Assembly (NCBI RefSeq): GCF_028858725.1
Contig: NC_084763.1
Coordinates: forward strand, 186,001 to 250,000
Source of the DNA: Colius striatus
Lineage: Eukaryota > Chordata > Aves > Coliiformes > Coliidae
Direction of reading: 5' to 3'
Length of the DNA: 64,000 nt
Part shown: positions 12,601 to 27,600 of the stretch, piece by piece
Position numbering within the stretch: the stretch's first letter is position 1
Layout: each line of letters starts with the position of its first letter
Program-made: the position numbers and the translations under genes
The notes under the pieces: generated by a model
The model's database searches: none
What the model saw: only the letters and a program-made list of their open reading frames with translations
What the model was told of the DNA's origin: nothing

Positions 12601-15600
12601 TCAGAATCCCAGAAATGAGCATGTGTTAAGAGTTCCACGCTTTCTCCCATACTTGGTAAATGGTAAGTGTTCCCCCACCTCCCTCAGAGCTCTAAGCAGC
12701 TGAAATCTCACATCAGTACACTGCTGAAGAGTAGCTGTGTTCCAGAGCTTAAAACAATTATCTCTCATCTCCATCAGGTAGTCTTTTCATCAGTTCTGAA
12801 AACGTAATCCCTGTGATACTGCAGCAACACAGAAGAAAAACCCCACAATGTTCTCAAGGGAATTGGGAAGTGCACTAAAACGTGAGGTGAGGATCCCTGA
12901 CCCCTTTTCAGTATTGCTTTAACCCGAGTACTGACGGTCTGTTAATTGAACTGCACAACCTCGCTAACATAGGTCACCAACTCACCAAGTGTCTCTATCT
13001 GCCCAACACCCAAAGTGTTCATTATTTGAAAGGAAAAAGTTGCTTGCCACTGACAACTTTTTCCAAGATTCTACTCTGTATACATGTACAATCCAACAGC
13101 AACTGTATCAGTGTCCTATCAGTTCTCCTCCTTCAGCTCCAAGCCTGGCATCTAAAGCTGAATGCTCCCACTATGATTTCAGTTACCTCTCAACTGCGGA
13201 GCTCTACCTGAATAGATGAAAAGAGGACAAATGTAGATGGGAGACTATTTTGCTGTCCTCTTTCATTGTTGTGTGCAAAAACACAGAAACAATATAATTC
13301 TTTTCAAAAAAGGTGCAAAATTCACTACAACTTTTCAACCCATCAACTACTTTGCATACAAGTGACATTTATTATCTTTGATACCTCTATCAAATATAGC
13401 TGATGACAAAAAGACAAAAAGTTATTGCTAAGATGAACAGTCTTCCAAAATCTTCTCTCAGCTTTATTTCTAATTGGGTTTTCCTCTCTGAACGTGTACT
13501 GGACTGGTTTCACAGGCTTCCCTTTTCACTATCAATTAAAAAAAAATCCTACCGGAGGTTGCTGCATGTTGCAAATTGCACTGTAAATAAACCAATCTGA
13601 GTAAGCAATAAAAGCATTTAACCTGTGGTTAACAGATCTGAAAACAATGCTGAATGACGTACTTCACTGCAGTGATCACGACGTTACGCTTGGGCTCATT
13701 GTCGTAGCTCACACTCTCGATACCATAAACCTGAGCTAACTCATGGATGATTCTGCGGTGATCTCTGTTCATTGGTGGGTAACAGTGGCTCTTCTTTGTA
13801 TGCTTGCCCTGAATTCAGGAGAAAAAGGTTAAAAAACACAAGAAAAAAAGGCAAAATTTTCCTTCAGAGGGCCAGGGAGAATTAAAGAAAAGAAAGAGAA
13901 AGTGCTTCTACCTCTAAAATTTTGCCACCACGACAACATTGGTTCCACAAACTGCTAATACCTCAGTCTTGACAGAAAACGCAGTTTATTTCCCCTGAAT
14001 TAAGTTACATGTTCTGTATTGTTTCCATCGCCTCAAAAGATGCCAACACACACACACACAGACACATCTTTTGAGCTGGAAAGACAAATCCTGAGTGTAT
14101 CCATTCTACTTACAGCCCAAAGAAGCATAACTCTTTTTTTTTTTTCTGAATTCCTGTTTTTCAGAATGATCTGCCAATTTTGAATCTGCTCTAATTGTAT
14201 TTTTCAGACTGGCTTTGCAATGCACATCCTGCAGATAGCCATGAAAGTGTCAGATTGACTTATCACTTCCGTCCATCCAAGAGGTTATTCATCTGCAAAA
14301 TCTGCCACGTAATAGCATCAATAGACTTTTTATTAAATAAAAATACAATTGTAGTTTTAATTCCAGTTAATAAAGACTGATAATATTTGGATTTGACACC
14401 AATTGCCAACTAACCAATAAAAAAAACCAAACAAAAAAGCAGGGCTCCACAAGTCCTATCCTAATGGGCTGGGTGACTGTGCAACAGCAAAGGCGAAGTA
14501 GGGTGAGACACTCAGTACTTTAGTCTGCCTCAGGGACTCAGGACACTGGTTCAGCTTATGCCTTGGTTGTCATCAACAAAGTCTTCTAGCTCTTTGGGTC
14601 TACAGACAGGGTTCAAATGGAAGACAAACTACCGGTATCATAATAAGTTTGAGCCAGGTATTTCTACAGAAGTCCCAACATACCCAAGTTCCTGGGACTG
14701 CAGACAGTATATTTAAGGATGCCAAGAGACCACGATGATGTCCCACTCTCTATCACCCCTGACAGACTGTAAAGAAGCAGGTAGGAGCCCAATGACTACA
14801 GAAAGGTAATTGTGGCAGCTATGTTTAAAAAAAAAAATAACAAACAATAAAACCCCAAGCCAAGAACCATGGGTTTATCAGCTACACTTCAACGAAAAAA
14901 TCGTAGAGCAAGTTGTTCTAGAAAACATTGCTAGGAGCAAGAAGAAGGTGGTCCCTGGGAGTAATCAATATTTATTTACAAAAAATCAGTCATGTAAGTC
15001 TTCATGGTAATCAGATGCTGTCAGAATATAATCTTTACTTAGCAATAAACCTGCCTCCTATTGCACAACTTCCAGCACAGACACAGGCATTGGAAGGAAG
15101 AACACTACAGATGCTGTACCTATTTGTGATGACTAGTAATGCTGGCTTTAAAAAAGAGGTGATGGTTCCTGGTTCCACACTCAGGAAAACATCAGAATTC
15201 CTGTCCCTATGCAGACAGAGCTGTGTGACACAAATGTTTCCTGTCTTGTCGGCTTACTCCTATCAATGGTGACAACTCTGCTATGCAAGTACATACTGGT
15301 GAGTGTGGGGAGCAGATGTTAATAAGGCACAGTCATAAAATGAGATACAGCTGAACATTATTGATGCTAAAACATGTAAGCATCAAAACCATTTTTATTG
15401 CTCATTTGTTCACTTAAGGTGAAGTTGGTATCTCCAAAGGCACAGTGCAAAATATAGCGAAGTGAAATGTGCAAGCACAAGTAACGGTACTCAGTATGAA
15501 AGACTGATACAGGCAGAGCTACCTGTACTAGCATGTGAAATACTTTTAATACAAGTATGCAAAGCTCCACAACTAGAAACAAAGAAAATAAGCCACACCT

Positions 15601-18600
15601 TTAGTCTGAAAGGACTAAACAACTGAACACAGACTCAAGCATAAGAAGACTTGGGGATCATGGCAGAAGAACAACTAAAAATGGTCTCCTCGCATAATGC
15701 CATGTCAAACAAAATAACCTAATCTTTGGCTACAAAAAAAAGAGGAAGCTGACTTGGTCAGGTTTAGGCCTGAATGAGCAACACTGGTAACACCAGGTAC
15801 AGAGACATGCCTAAGACAACTTAAGTACCTGTGGGTTGCGAGATGAAACATGATGCTTACAATGGAGAAAATAAAGCCTCTGAGATTGCCAGAAATAAAA
15901 AGAAAAGGTATGCAAGAAGAATTGAGTAGAAGAGTGGGTTAACTTTACAATGTAAGGAACATGTTCCCTTTTACACCACCACGTCAGTATTTTGAATGAG
16001 AAGGTCACAGCATGGCCTCCAGACATCCTGCCACTCTGGATTTCAAGATGGGCAAGGAGGGCAATGGAGCTACAGGCTGGTCAGCCTCTCCTCGATCCCT
16101 GGGAAGGTGACAGAGCAGCCCATCCTGGGACACACTGCCAGGCCCACGAAGGACAAGAAACTCCTCAGGAGCAGCCAGCACGGCCTCACCAAGGGCCAGT
16201 CACGCCTGACCAATCCGATAACCACCTACAGTGACCTGATGGCCCTGGGACACGAGGGAGGAGCAGCGGCCAAGGTCTGCTGGGCCTTCGGCCGCTGTGG
16301 GGCTGTGGATGTGCTGCCATCCAGCGTGACCTCGACAGGCTGCAGACAGGGGCTGGCATGAACCTTGGGAGGGTCACCAAGGAGAAGTGCCAAGTCCCAG
16401 CCCTGGGGAGGAACTGCCTCACGCACCAGGATGTGCTGGGGCCGCCCAGCTGGGAAGCAGCTTGGCAGAAAAGGCCATGGGGGTCAGGTGGGCATCGCCC
16501 AGGGACATGCCTGTGAGGCAAAGAAGGCTGCTGGCACCCTGGCCTGCCTTAGGCTGAGCACTGACAGCAGGCTGAAGATGCTCCTGCCTCTCTGCTCAGC
16601 ACTGCTGAGGCTGCCCCTGGAGTGCTGTGTCAGGTCAAGAGACACACGGTCAGGCTGCAGAGAGGCCAGTGAAGGGCTACAGAGATGACCAAGGGACTGG
16701 AGCATTTCTCCTGGAAGGAAAGGCTGAGAGAGGTGGGACTGTTCAGTCTGGAGAAGAGGTGGCTCAGGGGATCTCATCCATGTCTATAAATACCTACAGG
16801 GAGGGTGCAAAGCAGAGGGAGCCAGGGAGTGCATGAGCGATTCTGCTGTGGCCAAACAGGCTCACGTGCAGCAGCACAGGAGGCTGGTGTTCAATGCGAA
16901 CACCACAGATCTAGAAGGGGCATCTGAGCAGAAAACTCCTAATCAAGAATCTAAGCATTTCAAGAAGGGATCTGACAGCATTGTGAAAGTTAATATGTAA
17001 CTCAATAGAGAATTTTTAATTCTTAGGGACAGAAGATTGAGATTGTTGTGGAAGCCCTCAGGTAACTGTTGAGTTTGCCTGCTGAAGACTTCTTGAAAGA
17101 ATTCTTATCTGCATTTGCATTATAACATGGATGCCAGGCTTTAAGGCTCATGTCACTTGCCTTTGGTATTCAGAAAGAAACCTCTTCCCTTTTGAAATAT
17201 AATTTGACTTCTGGGGACTGCTTGTACCTAACAGAAAAGCAATTCCCAACAGCCCGAGGGGCAGGATCGTGCAGAACTGATCTCAGAGATACCAAATTGT
17301 CACATGGGCCTAACTCGTTTATCCTGATCATAAACATTTAAGTAACCACTGGGTAATTCTCCATTTAGGTCAGAGAGGGAAAAGATTGTCACATCTAGTT
17401 TGTTTTCATCTTTTCCTTCTCTTTTGCAGTGTAGATGCTCTTAAACAGACACCATTTCTCTGCTCTGTAGGATCATTATTTAGCAAACAGTTGGTTACTG
17501 TTGAGAGCTAAAGCACTCGAGATGCTCTTTAGCTCTCTGTTTCTCTTGTCCTGACATATTTGATGTCCCTAAATCATTGTACATTGCAAATTCAATACGT
17601 TGTTCTTTTTTTTTTAAAGCATATATTTCATAGCTTTGTTTGATATTAATATAGGCATATACATTGAGTTTACATAAATATGTGTGTATACACACTTGTG
17701 AACATATCTGTGTATAATAAAAGCAGTGTATAAGGGTATAAGGATAACTACAGGCAACACAACACTGGGCCAATTACTTTTAGGTAATAACCTAAATAAG
17801 GCACAGGAAGATGATTAGACATAGATGGTCCCCTTTAAGACTTTCCTTCCAAAGGTGGAACAGTGGGCAATGGAAAACAATGGGCAAGAACATTAAACAG
17901 GTGGACAAACACAAAGATTAAGAAACATAATACATAAAAAGAAGGCATAAAGTTAAGCAACTGTCCCCAGGGGCCAGGGAGAAGGAAATTAATGTTTTCT
18001 ACAGAAGATTAACTCATTCTTGAGCTAGGGGCAACTGAGGATACTATGGTTTACACGTCCTTTGAACAACAGCTACTGAGTTCAGCAGAGTGCAGCAGCA
18101 AGCCAGGAGTATGCTAAACTGACAGGCCCAAGGGCAGAACCCTGCTCTCCCTGAAAAGCCTCTGACTGCATCTGGCATCAGTCTCTCCAGAAGTACTGGA
18201 GTCTGTGGCCGAATCCTAATTGCGTTTTAGAAGGCAGAAGACCACCTGGAGGCAGTAAGCAAGTGCCAGAAGAACTTTGGCCACTGTTGTCAAAATCTGA
18301 ACCTTTAAACACCACCTTTGATGATTAATACTTTATTAACAGAGACCCAAAAATCAATAAATACTCCATTGATGCATTAAGGCCTAGCACTGGTGAATCT
18401 TTCCACAAAGCCTGGCTATCACCAAAGTGGTCCTGAGCTACTGTATCTCCTACAAGTTTCATTCTGTGTATATAATTAAATTGTGCACTCTATTGGAGCC
18501 CAAACAGACCTAGTGTCAACTCATAACAATTAGTATTAATAAAGGTTAGTGACATTAAACGCCCCCCAAAACTAAACTGTTTCTTATAGTAAGTCACATG

Positions 18601-21600
18601 GAATATCCAAATACTAACCTTATTCACAGCTTCCACGAGCATTCTCATTTCCTTCTCAATGTCACTGACAAATTTTAAATCCTTCCTGCAAGAACAGCAT
18701 TCTAGGTAAATGAGGCAAGAGAGTACAAAGACACAATGTCTTCATCTTTTGTAACATTATTTTCAACAAGAACCAAATTAGAGAACTCAACTGAAGTAGA
18801 AGCAGGAGTGAGAGCACAAATTGAGAGAGATATATATATATATTTATATAAAAATCTCACTATTTACATTAAAAAAGTTAGTATGCTATCACTGCTTAAA
18901 AATCCTGAATTAGTTTCCCTTTGTGCCCTGGAACCAAGCATAAAATTGTATGATACAACCCTGCTGTCTGACAATGCAATTCTACATTTCCTAAGAGATG
19001 ATATAGATTTAAAAGTTGCCATTTCAGAGGTTTTAAACAACTTGTCATTAAGGCAATTCACTCTATTAGAATACACAATTTGACATAAATGCAGGGATTG
19101 GGTGAACAGAGTGGAGTTCTGTTCCACGACGGAGGAAACGGTCTTCAACTGCTCTAGCTAACAGATTCGTAAGAACAAAAGAAGAACACGAGGCTACTTG
19201 CAAATGAACATTTTACATTCTCTTTTTCCTTGCTTAAGCACAGTAAGTCAAGTCTTGCACACAAGGGTGAGCTCTGCAGTCTCTTCTTAACTGAATAAAC
19301 CAGCTACAGAAGTATGGGTGTTGTTTGCTAGGGCACCATCCCCATGGGAGGAAAATGCTACCTGAAGATTTCACCTCTCAAGGCTGATTATTTACTAAAT
19401 AATCTTATTTCTTCAAAAACAGGCACCACTCCATACCAAGGTGATGTCACTTTGAGAACGATGTCAGGATTTCATCAATCCAGATGAAATCTTTGGTATC
19501 TACCAAAGCTGGCACTACCACCTTTGGGTTTGCCCTGCTTCAGAGGTGGCTTCAGTGCAACATTGGTTAGCTCAGCTACCAACACCACTTGATCGCTGGT
19601 ACGATGGACTTAGCCCATCTCTAGAGTTAAAAAGAAAGAAGTCCAAAAAAAAAAACCCACCCCAAGCCTTACAAAACCCAGGCAAAACCACTGATCCCTT
19701 CAGGATGAGCTTAACTCCAGGAAGTGAGAAATCAAATACTACAAGGAATGCCAGCCTTTGAACATCCAAGATCAAGTGATCACAGGAGGTAAAAAAAAAA
19801 AGCCAAAAAAACCAAATGGAACCAACAATTCAATGAGAGGGCCCAAAAGCATCTGACATGCAGCATTTAAAAACTGACTGAGGAACCGGTTCACAGACTG
19901 GGGAATGTTTAAAATAAAGTCAACCCTTCCGGAGCCTATAAAAACAGAGTTATCAATTGGAAATCAGCAGTGAAATCTAGCAGTGGGAATTCTTACAGAA
20001 ATATTTAGAATGTTTCTCAGCTTCAAGAAATCTTCAGACTGAAGTACGCAAAAAAGGAAGACAAAACAGAAAGCACACAATGCTGGGGATGAGGCCACAG
20101 GGGAGGGTGGCAGCAGAAAGGAACTGATGAACAGAACGTTCTTTCCCGGTAGTAAATGTTGGATTGAAGTAGATTAACTGTACAGAAAGTAATTTAATGG
20201 ACAGCACTTTACAGCCCTGGTTGCAATGACTGTCTGAAGAGCAGAAGCAGGACCTTACACCCTTTTGCTTCTAATATGCTACACTGTGGCAGAGTTGAGA
20301 CTATCCACATGTGTGTTCAAAGGTGAGGCAGGCGCTTTATCTCCCCTTTTTATCTCCAGAATCTTTCACTCAGAAGAACTTTGTGGAAGGACAACAATAG
20401 GCTACCTGATGATCTGACTGAGCCCCAGGATACAGACAGGAACTACAAAGGGCAGGCCAATGCAGATGGTGTGAGACACAAAACAACCGTTTTTTCTTTT
20501 AAATCATTGAGAGGACACTGAGGCAGCATAATTTGGGTTGAGGAGTCTTCAAAGAAATGGTGGGCTTCAGTATTCCTTAAGCTGAAAGTTTCCTTTGAAA
20601 GAGGCATTCTCAACAAACATCTGGATTGCCCCAGAGATTTGAGGATATACAGTGCAAGAGGTACAGGCATCTGTCTGCAGTGAGAAAGATGGTGGTAAAT
20701 GATGTTCCCATCCTAAACCTGGTCCTGTCTCAGAACAAAGCAACCTGTCAGCAAGTTGTAATTTTTGAAGTTCTCACTTTGGAGATGTTGAGAAGTGCAC
20801 ATCCCCTCCTTTCCCTCAGTTATCACCTACTGCCAAGGCTGGAGAGAAAACAGAACTGCTCGGGTCTCAGCACAGCGTAGCTATGACACTCGTCATCATC
20901 AGAACACATACCTTGCATCCTCTTTTAAAAGGTCACTGTACTTTGGTCCAGAAGAACGGATATTAAAAGGATCAGAATTATCATCTATTTCAAGAGCCTC
21001 AGCAAGACGCCTAAATTTGAGGGGAGGAGGAAAAAACCAAAACATAACAAAACCAGAACCAAACAAATAAACCCAAACACACAAACCCTTCCGGCCCCAA
21101 AACACGTTGGCAGTGAAGATACAGGTCACTACTAGAGATGAACTGCTTGCAGAAGAAACAGCCAGTACATTTGAATCTACTCATTTAGGACTTCTCACTA
21201 GAATATTCTGGTAAGATTTCAGATCCCTATAACACAGGAATCATCTCTACATTGATCAGTTCTCTAAGTCATGCAGGAAAGGACTTTTTTGTCCACAAAG
21301 CATTAACTTTCTGAAACGGGACTGCTTCTTCAAAAAAAGCAAGCTCGTTGCTCACCTGTTCCTCTGAAGAGCTAAACATTCTTCATCGCACTGCAACCTG
21401 AACGATGACAGAAAAACACAGTTAGAGTCCTGGCTGCTACTCACACTTCTCAAACTGTAGCTTTGTTCATGTCATATCATCACAGTCTAAAGAACTAAGA
21501 AGAATGCATGAGAATAGTTTATCACATTAGACCAACACCAGCCAAAAACCAAGCAACAATCAAAAATCTTTGTGCACACAAGCCCTTACTCAGGTCCTGA

Positions 21601-24600
21601 ACAGAAGCAGCAATTACCAGTCGTATAAAGGCTGATAAAAACAGCTCCTGAATGAGATCTTCTTGTACTGGTAAATGAGATAATTTCAGAAAGAAATCAC
21701 GTCTGATACCAGCATTAAGGGGACATTGGGAAGGATGGGAAATGGGATAAGAATGATGTGACAAAGTCACTTGCTCCTCTGCATCAGAGAAAAATCTCAG
21801 CCAGGGAAAACAGGCAAGTGAGCTATTCACACGGAGGACTAGAATGCACCATAAAAATCAGAACTTCAGCTGAGCCCGTAACTCCCAGTGGCAGCAGAGC
21901 CATGAATTTCAGTTTACTGTCTCCTTTGAAAGGTATTTTGCAGTTTTATTTTAAGGCATTAAAATGTCAGAGAAGTATCAACAGTCATCCACAATTTCAC
22001 AGGGGCAGATACAAACTTCTGGCCTTTAGACTCGATTTCTAACAATTGATTGCTAGATCAAGTCACATAGAAAAGTGTCCAGGTGGGTTTTGAAGACCTC
22101 TCAAGAATGAGCCTCCACACCATCCCTAGGCAGCCTGGGCCAGGGCTCCCTCATCTCAGCAGTGAAAGAGTTTTTCCTTATGTTTAAATGGAACTTTTTG
22201 TGTTCCAGCTTCATCCCATCACCCCTTGTCCTGTTACTATCTACTATAGAAAAAAGGGGTGCCCCAACCTCCTGACACCCACCCTTTAGATATTTGTAAA
22301 TGTTAATGAGATCCCCCCTCAGTCTCCTCTTCTCCATCCCAAACAGCCTCAGGTCCTGCAGCCTTTCCTCATAAGGAAGACGCTCCAGTTTCCTGATCAT
22401 CTTGGCAGCCCTGCACTGGCCTCTCTCCAAAAGGTCTCTGTCCCTCTTGAGCTGAGGAGCCCAGAACTGGACACAGGACTCCAGATGAGGACTCACCAGG
22501 GCAGAGGAGAGGGGGAGCAGAATGTCCCTCAACCTGCTGCCCACACTCTTCTTGATGCAGGCCAGGATGCCATTGGCTTCTTGGCCATGAGGGCACATCG
22601 CTGGCTCATGGTTAGTTTATTATCAACCAGCACTCCCAGGTCTGTCTCTGCAGAGCTGCTCTCCAGCAGGTCAATACCCAGCCTGTAGTGGTGCATGGGG
22701 TTGTTCCTCCCCAGGGGAAGGACTCTGCACTTGTCCTTGTTGAACTACAGGAGATACTGTTCCATACGTAACTCTAACAACAAACCAGCATTTGACAGAG
22801 AACTTACTCTGTATTGAAGGCAAAACCATGAATCACTAAGAAATTGCAAAATACTCTTTTAGCAGTGTTACAGTAGAAGCAGGCTACTTAACGTCTTCCT
22901 GTTTTAGCTGGGATTTTGCTCACGATATCATGCATTTTCCATGCTGCCTACGTTTCGGGTACACACGAGATCTTCAAACTTATTTCTACATGTATCTCCT
23001 TACCTGGCCTGCTTCATTTCTTTTTTTGTGATAAGCCTACTGATTTCCACTGAATCCCCCAGCTGTAGATCTGTTAACTTGGTGGCTATAGATATAGCAG
23101 CTATTCTGAAAAAGAAGAGCATTGGGTTTCATTTGAGGCAACACAGAAACCTTTGATAAGGTGTATAAAGCCACAGACTCAAACCTCCAGGTGGAATAAG
23201 TACATCAGATTGACCATTTCCTCTTTAGGTCACAGAAAGGGACTCCAGTTCCACATCATCTAGCTTTAAGAGTCTAATCTACATAAATTAAGAGGTGACT
23301 CTCCTATCTCCCTTGAGAAACTAGGAGCAGGACTAACAGACAGACATACCTCTTTGGGGAATTTTTCAGAGCATCAGTGCTAAGCAAGTCTCAACTAGGC
23401 AATGTGAATACATTTTCTTTTCATCTGTTTAATATTCAAACTGCAGTTGACCATACAGCTTTCATTACCTTTTTACGTGATTCTTCCTCAATTGTGTGCA
23501 ACTAAAACTCGTATATAAAATATTAGTATTTAGACATTTAGTATTTTAGACATTATAAAGTATTTAGACATTTGCTTAGAAAATGTGTGTGATGCAAACC
23601 ACAAGGTAAGAGCAAACTGAGACCGACACCATTTTAATTGTGAACATTCTTCGTCCTTCTCAAGCCTTCTCAGTCCTATTTTCTTGCAAAGTTTCTATAC
23701 TTGAAATACACAGCAAGTTTATAGTGAATTATCACACACCATTTTCAAACAAAATCCTGAAAACAGAACCTTCTGTCCTCATCTTTTCTGTTAAATTCAG
23801 TTTGTGTCTGTATGTTTTGCACCACATTCAGAGAACTAATCACCTATCAGGAAGGAGGAAAATTGTATTTACAAAAAGCACTGAGAGGCACCACCAGCTT
23901 CATGTTTATCAAGTGGTGACAAAGTCTAGTTAATGGGCCATTAGATGGTATGACATCATTTGTATCACATGTGTGCAGATGCAGCACCATACTCCCTTTC
24001 CTGTTCCCTGGGGCACACCCTCACTGACATTCACTGACCCCTTTCACCACTCCTGTAACATTTTTGACAGACCCTGGATAACTCCATTAACTTGCTGACC
24101 TTTCCACAGCAGTGCTACAAGATTTACTTTGTTGTGTTTGGCTTTGTTGCTGCTTGGTGGGTTTTTCCGCTCCTCAAGTTTGTAGATGGCGTAAAAACAT
24201 ATGAAAACACTTGCTTTAAACTTGAGTGCTTCTTTCCCAGCCTTTTGACTTGGGCTCTGGTTAGGTAAACATGTGTTCAGCTTATGCATGCAAGGACTCT
24301 CACTAACTCCAAAGAACCGTTTTCCTCATACGCATATTCTGCAGAGCCTGAGCTACAGAGACAGTGGAAAAGTAACAGCCTTCAAAAATTTGGTCTTGTA
24401 ACTATGTGACCTTCTCAGCTTATCGTTAATGATAAACATGTGTCAATTTAAATGGTTATTTCAAAGTTGAGTCAGTCTTCCAACTTGTAATCATAGTGAG
24501 ACAGATCTTAACAAAAACATCCCCACCTTCTTTCTAAGAAAAAGCTCACCACTCCTGTACATCTATTTGCACTCAACTTGGTACTGACTACAGCTTTTCT

Positions 24601-27600
24601 TAGCTGTTGATGATTAGCACATTTTCGTCCTTGTTTCATTAGGTAGTATTAAACCCCTCTTACATAGACATTAAGCCATCTTCCATCAGAATTTTCATCA
24701 GGGCAGTGTTCAGCAGGGACAAAGCAGCATATCCTAAGCTGGCCTTGTATCAGGCCTTCAAACAGCAGTTCCAAATAGTTATTAGGAAGCTTTCTTTGAG
24801 AGACATGAAGAACGTGAGGCTGTGCTTTCCTACCAACTGGGATGGAGAGCAGAACTCTGGTGGCATATCAACTATGTAGATTAATTTTTTTACTTCTTCT
24901 CAGTAATGGCCTCAGAGTAATATTATTATTGGTATCTTGACCCTTTTGCTATTTTCATTTCAAAAGTTCTAAAGCCCTTCTTTTCTTCTTTTCCTTGTCC
25001 CTTCCTTGCCCCGCCTTGTAAGAGAAAAAGAGAATTAAGTCCAGAACTGGGATGTGGAGACAAATCTATTGAAATAAATGGAGTTAGTAGCACTCATTTT
25101 GTATATTAAGAACCAAAATTTAGATGTCAAAGCTCTCCTGCCTAAATTTATCTATTTCAGGGTTTCCAACATCTGTATTGACTAGGTTTCACCACACACT
25201 AAGGGAAACTCACAGCACTCCGCATGTGTGAGTTGCTGTCTGTGTAATCACCTGCATTCAGGTGCCTGAATCTGGAGAGCAGAGTTCCACAGACGGGGCA
25301 CTCGAGCTTCGACAACCCCCTACAGCTAAGAGTTAACAACAGTGCAAAAAGGAACGTGTCCTAGGACAGCACAGCTGGTCTGAAAGCTTGGAAGAACTCA
25401 AAACAAACCGTATGTGGAAGGACCACAGAAGTGTGAAACAGCTTGTGAATTTCCTGGTTTTAGTCAAGCTGAAATTTAATTTAACTTTAAAGAAATCAGT
25501 CCAGGAAGGAATTAAAAAAACTATTACAATACAAACCTTTGATATGTATTAGACGCTTCTGAGCAAATCATACTCTCCTTTCTTCTTCCACATTCACACT
25601 GAAGATCAACCTGTGTATCACACGAGAGGGCAGCTTACTGAAACTTGTCTGTTTATGGCCAAGGAGGGCTTGTGAGGGAGGTAAATTTATTCCTTCAAAA
25701 AGCCCCATTTTAGTGGAGTAATGGCTAACAAAGTGATTAATAGTTTGTTGTTGTTTTGTTGTATTTTTTTTTAAAAAGGTCAATATTTTTAAGTATACTG
25801 AAAAAATGTCATGCTATCAACATACAAACAACTCAGGTTTTGTCACAGCTGTTGTTATTGGCTGATAATTGAACCTTTCTAACCTTTGCAGAGCAGGAGC
25901 TTGTGGGGCAGGGTGAAGAAGGATGACATGGAGCCATACAGGGATGGTTACAATACAGCCTTGGAATAATACATGGCTGTTTACAGTCCTCATCTATGAG
26001 ACATTCTCCTTTATGACAGATTCTTTTACATTTGTGCATCCCACATTTTAGCATCTGATTGCAGTGCAGTCCGCAGGAGATGTCAGTGAGATGACAAGGA
26101 ATATTACTGCGCAGCTGGAAGACAGGAGAAAAAAGACGACAACTACAAATGGAAAACTTTTACATGCAAATCTCCAAGTACTTTCGCTGTTCACACAGTT
26201 ACATAATGCTAGAATATCTCCAGGCAAAGACTGGTTTTTCCTTTATATTGCAGTCCAATATAGCAGGTGGTTTGAATATATACGGCACAGAGAGATACTT
26301 TCCTAATTTAATCACATTAAACTCGGATCCCAGCCATATATTCTATCCCTAAGAGGCCACAAAAATCTAAGCCTGCTGACCTAGAAAATTATTTAGTATT
26401 CAAAAACATTAAGTGTCCACACTTACTTCATGTTTGCCCATACACCATTTCTGAGTGAGATAGGTACAGGGGGGACATTTCTCCTCACTATGACAGGAAT
26501 GGTACACTGCAGTCACAGAAATATAAAAGCCAGCATGGTTTTATTAGCATACTTCAGTCCATGCATTGAAGGAGACAGTAAAGACTATTAAACCCCAGTT
26601 TGCATTTCAGAACTGCACATTTTGTGGGAAGCACCATGCTTCGTGCAAGGATAATCTGCTCTTTAAACATATGAATTAAAGATATTCTTTACATGCTCTT
26701 GAAAGTAGTTTTCAAAAATTACATCAGCAAGTTTCTAGGCATCTTCTCTATTTTCTAAATTAAATAGCAGACAGTTTTGTGACTTGTGATATAGAACCAG
26801 ACAGAATTTCTCAGAAAGCATATCTGTTTGACCTGTGCTACATATTTTGCAATCGGCCAATGAAATCCCAAGGTACAGAGGAACTACCTGTTCACTAGAT
26901 TATCCTACAGTTTCAACAGACTTAATTTTTGGAATATAGCATTTAATGTGTTGTGACTACTAACAGCTATGAGAAAATAATCCACTGCTTTTCCCAGTCA
27001 GAAGGACCACTACTACTGCTCACAGCACGTGTAGACTTTTGGAAATAGTCACAACTACTAAAAAAGCATCTAATATACAAGCAAAGGTATTTTCAACCAA
27101 AACACCAAGCAAAACTGAACAGCATGAGTTACCTGGATGATCACAGTCATGTGGCCTGGTGCATGGTTTTTTACACTCTGGTGGCTGAGTGCCACAGGGT
27201 ACAGGGGGATAAATCACAGATTCACCACAATAACAAGTTAACTCGTCAAAACCTGAAAAAAGAAAAGTTCAATGTATCCCAATGGCTACACGTATTTGCC
27301 CTCCTCCCCTGAGTAGTCTTTAAATAATGTGCAGATCACAGAATCATGGAATGGCTGAGGTTAGAAAAGATATTTAAGCTCCTTGAGTCCAACACTTCCC
27401 CCAGCACTGCCTTGGTCACCACCAACCCATGTCCCTAAAAGTTCTACTCTGGCTTTGTTTTTTGATACCAAGCACCACTGTAGTGAATCTATTAGCTAGC
27501 TTTTGTGGCTCCTTCAAGAAAACTAGACTCTGATCACTAGGAGTTATGCTTGCTTTGAGAGAGGGATTCTTTGACAACAGCAAAGATCAGGAGCAAGGTA

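Noticed and set aside
22101..22598. 165-codon minus-strand open frame as a host gene
   Set aside because: It is the C-terminal part of CR1 ORF2, repeated at several other places in the window.
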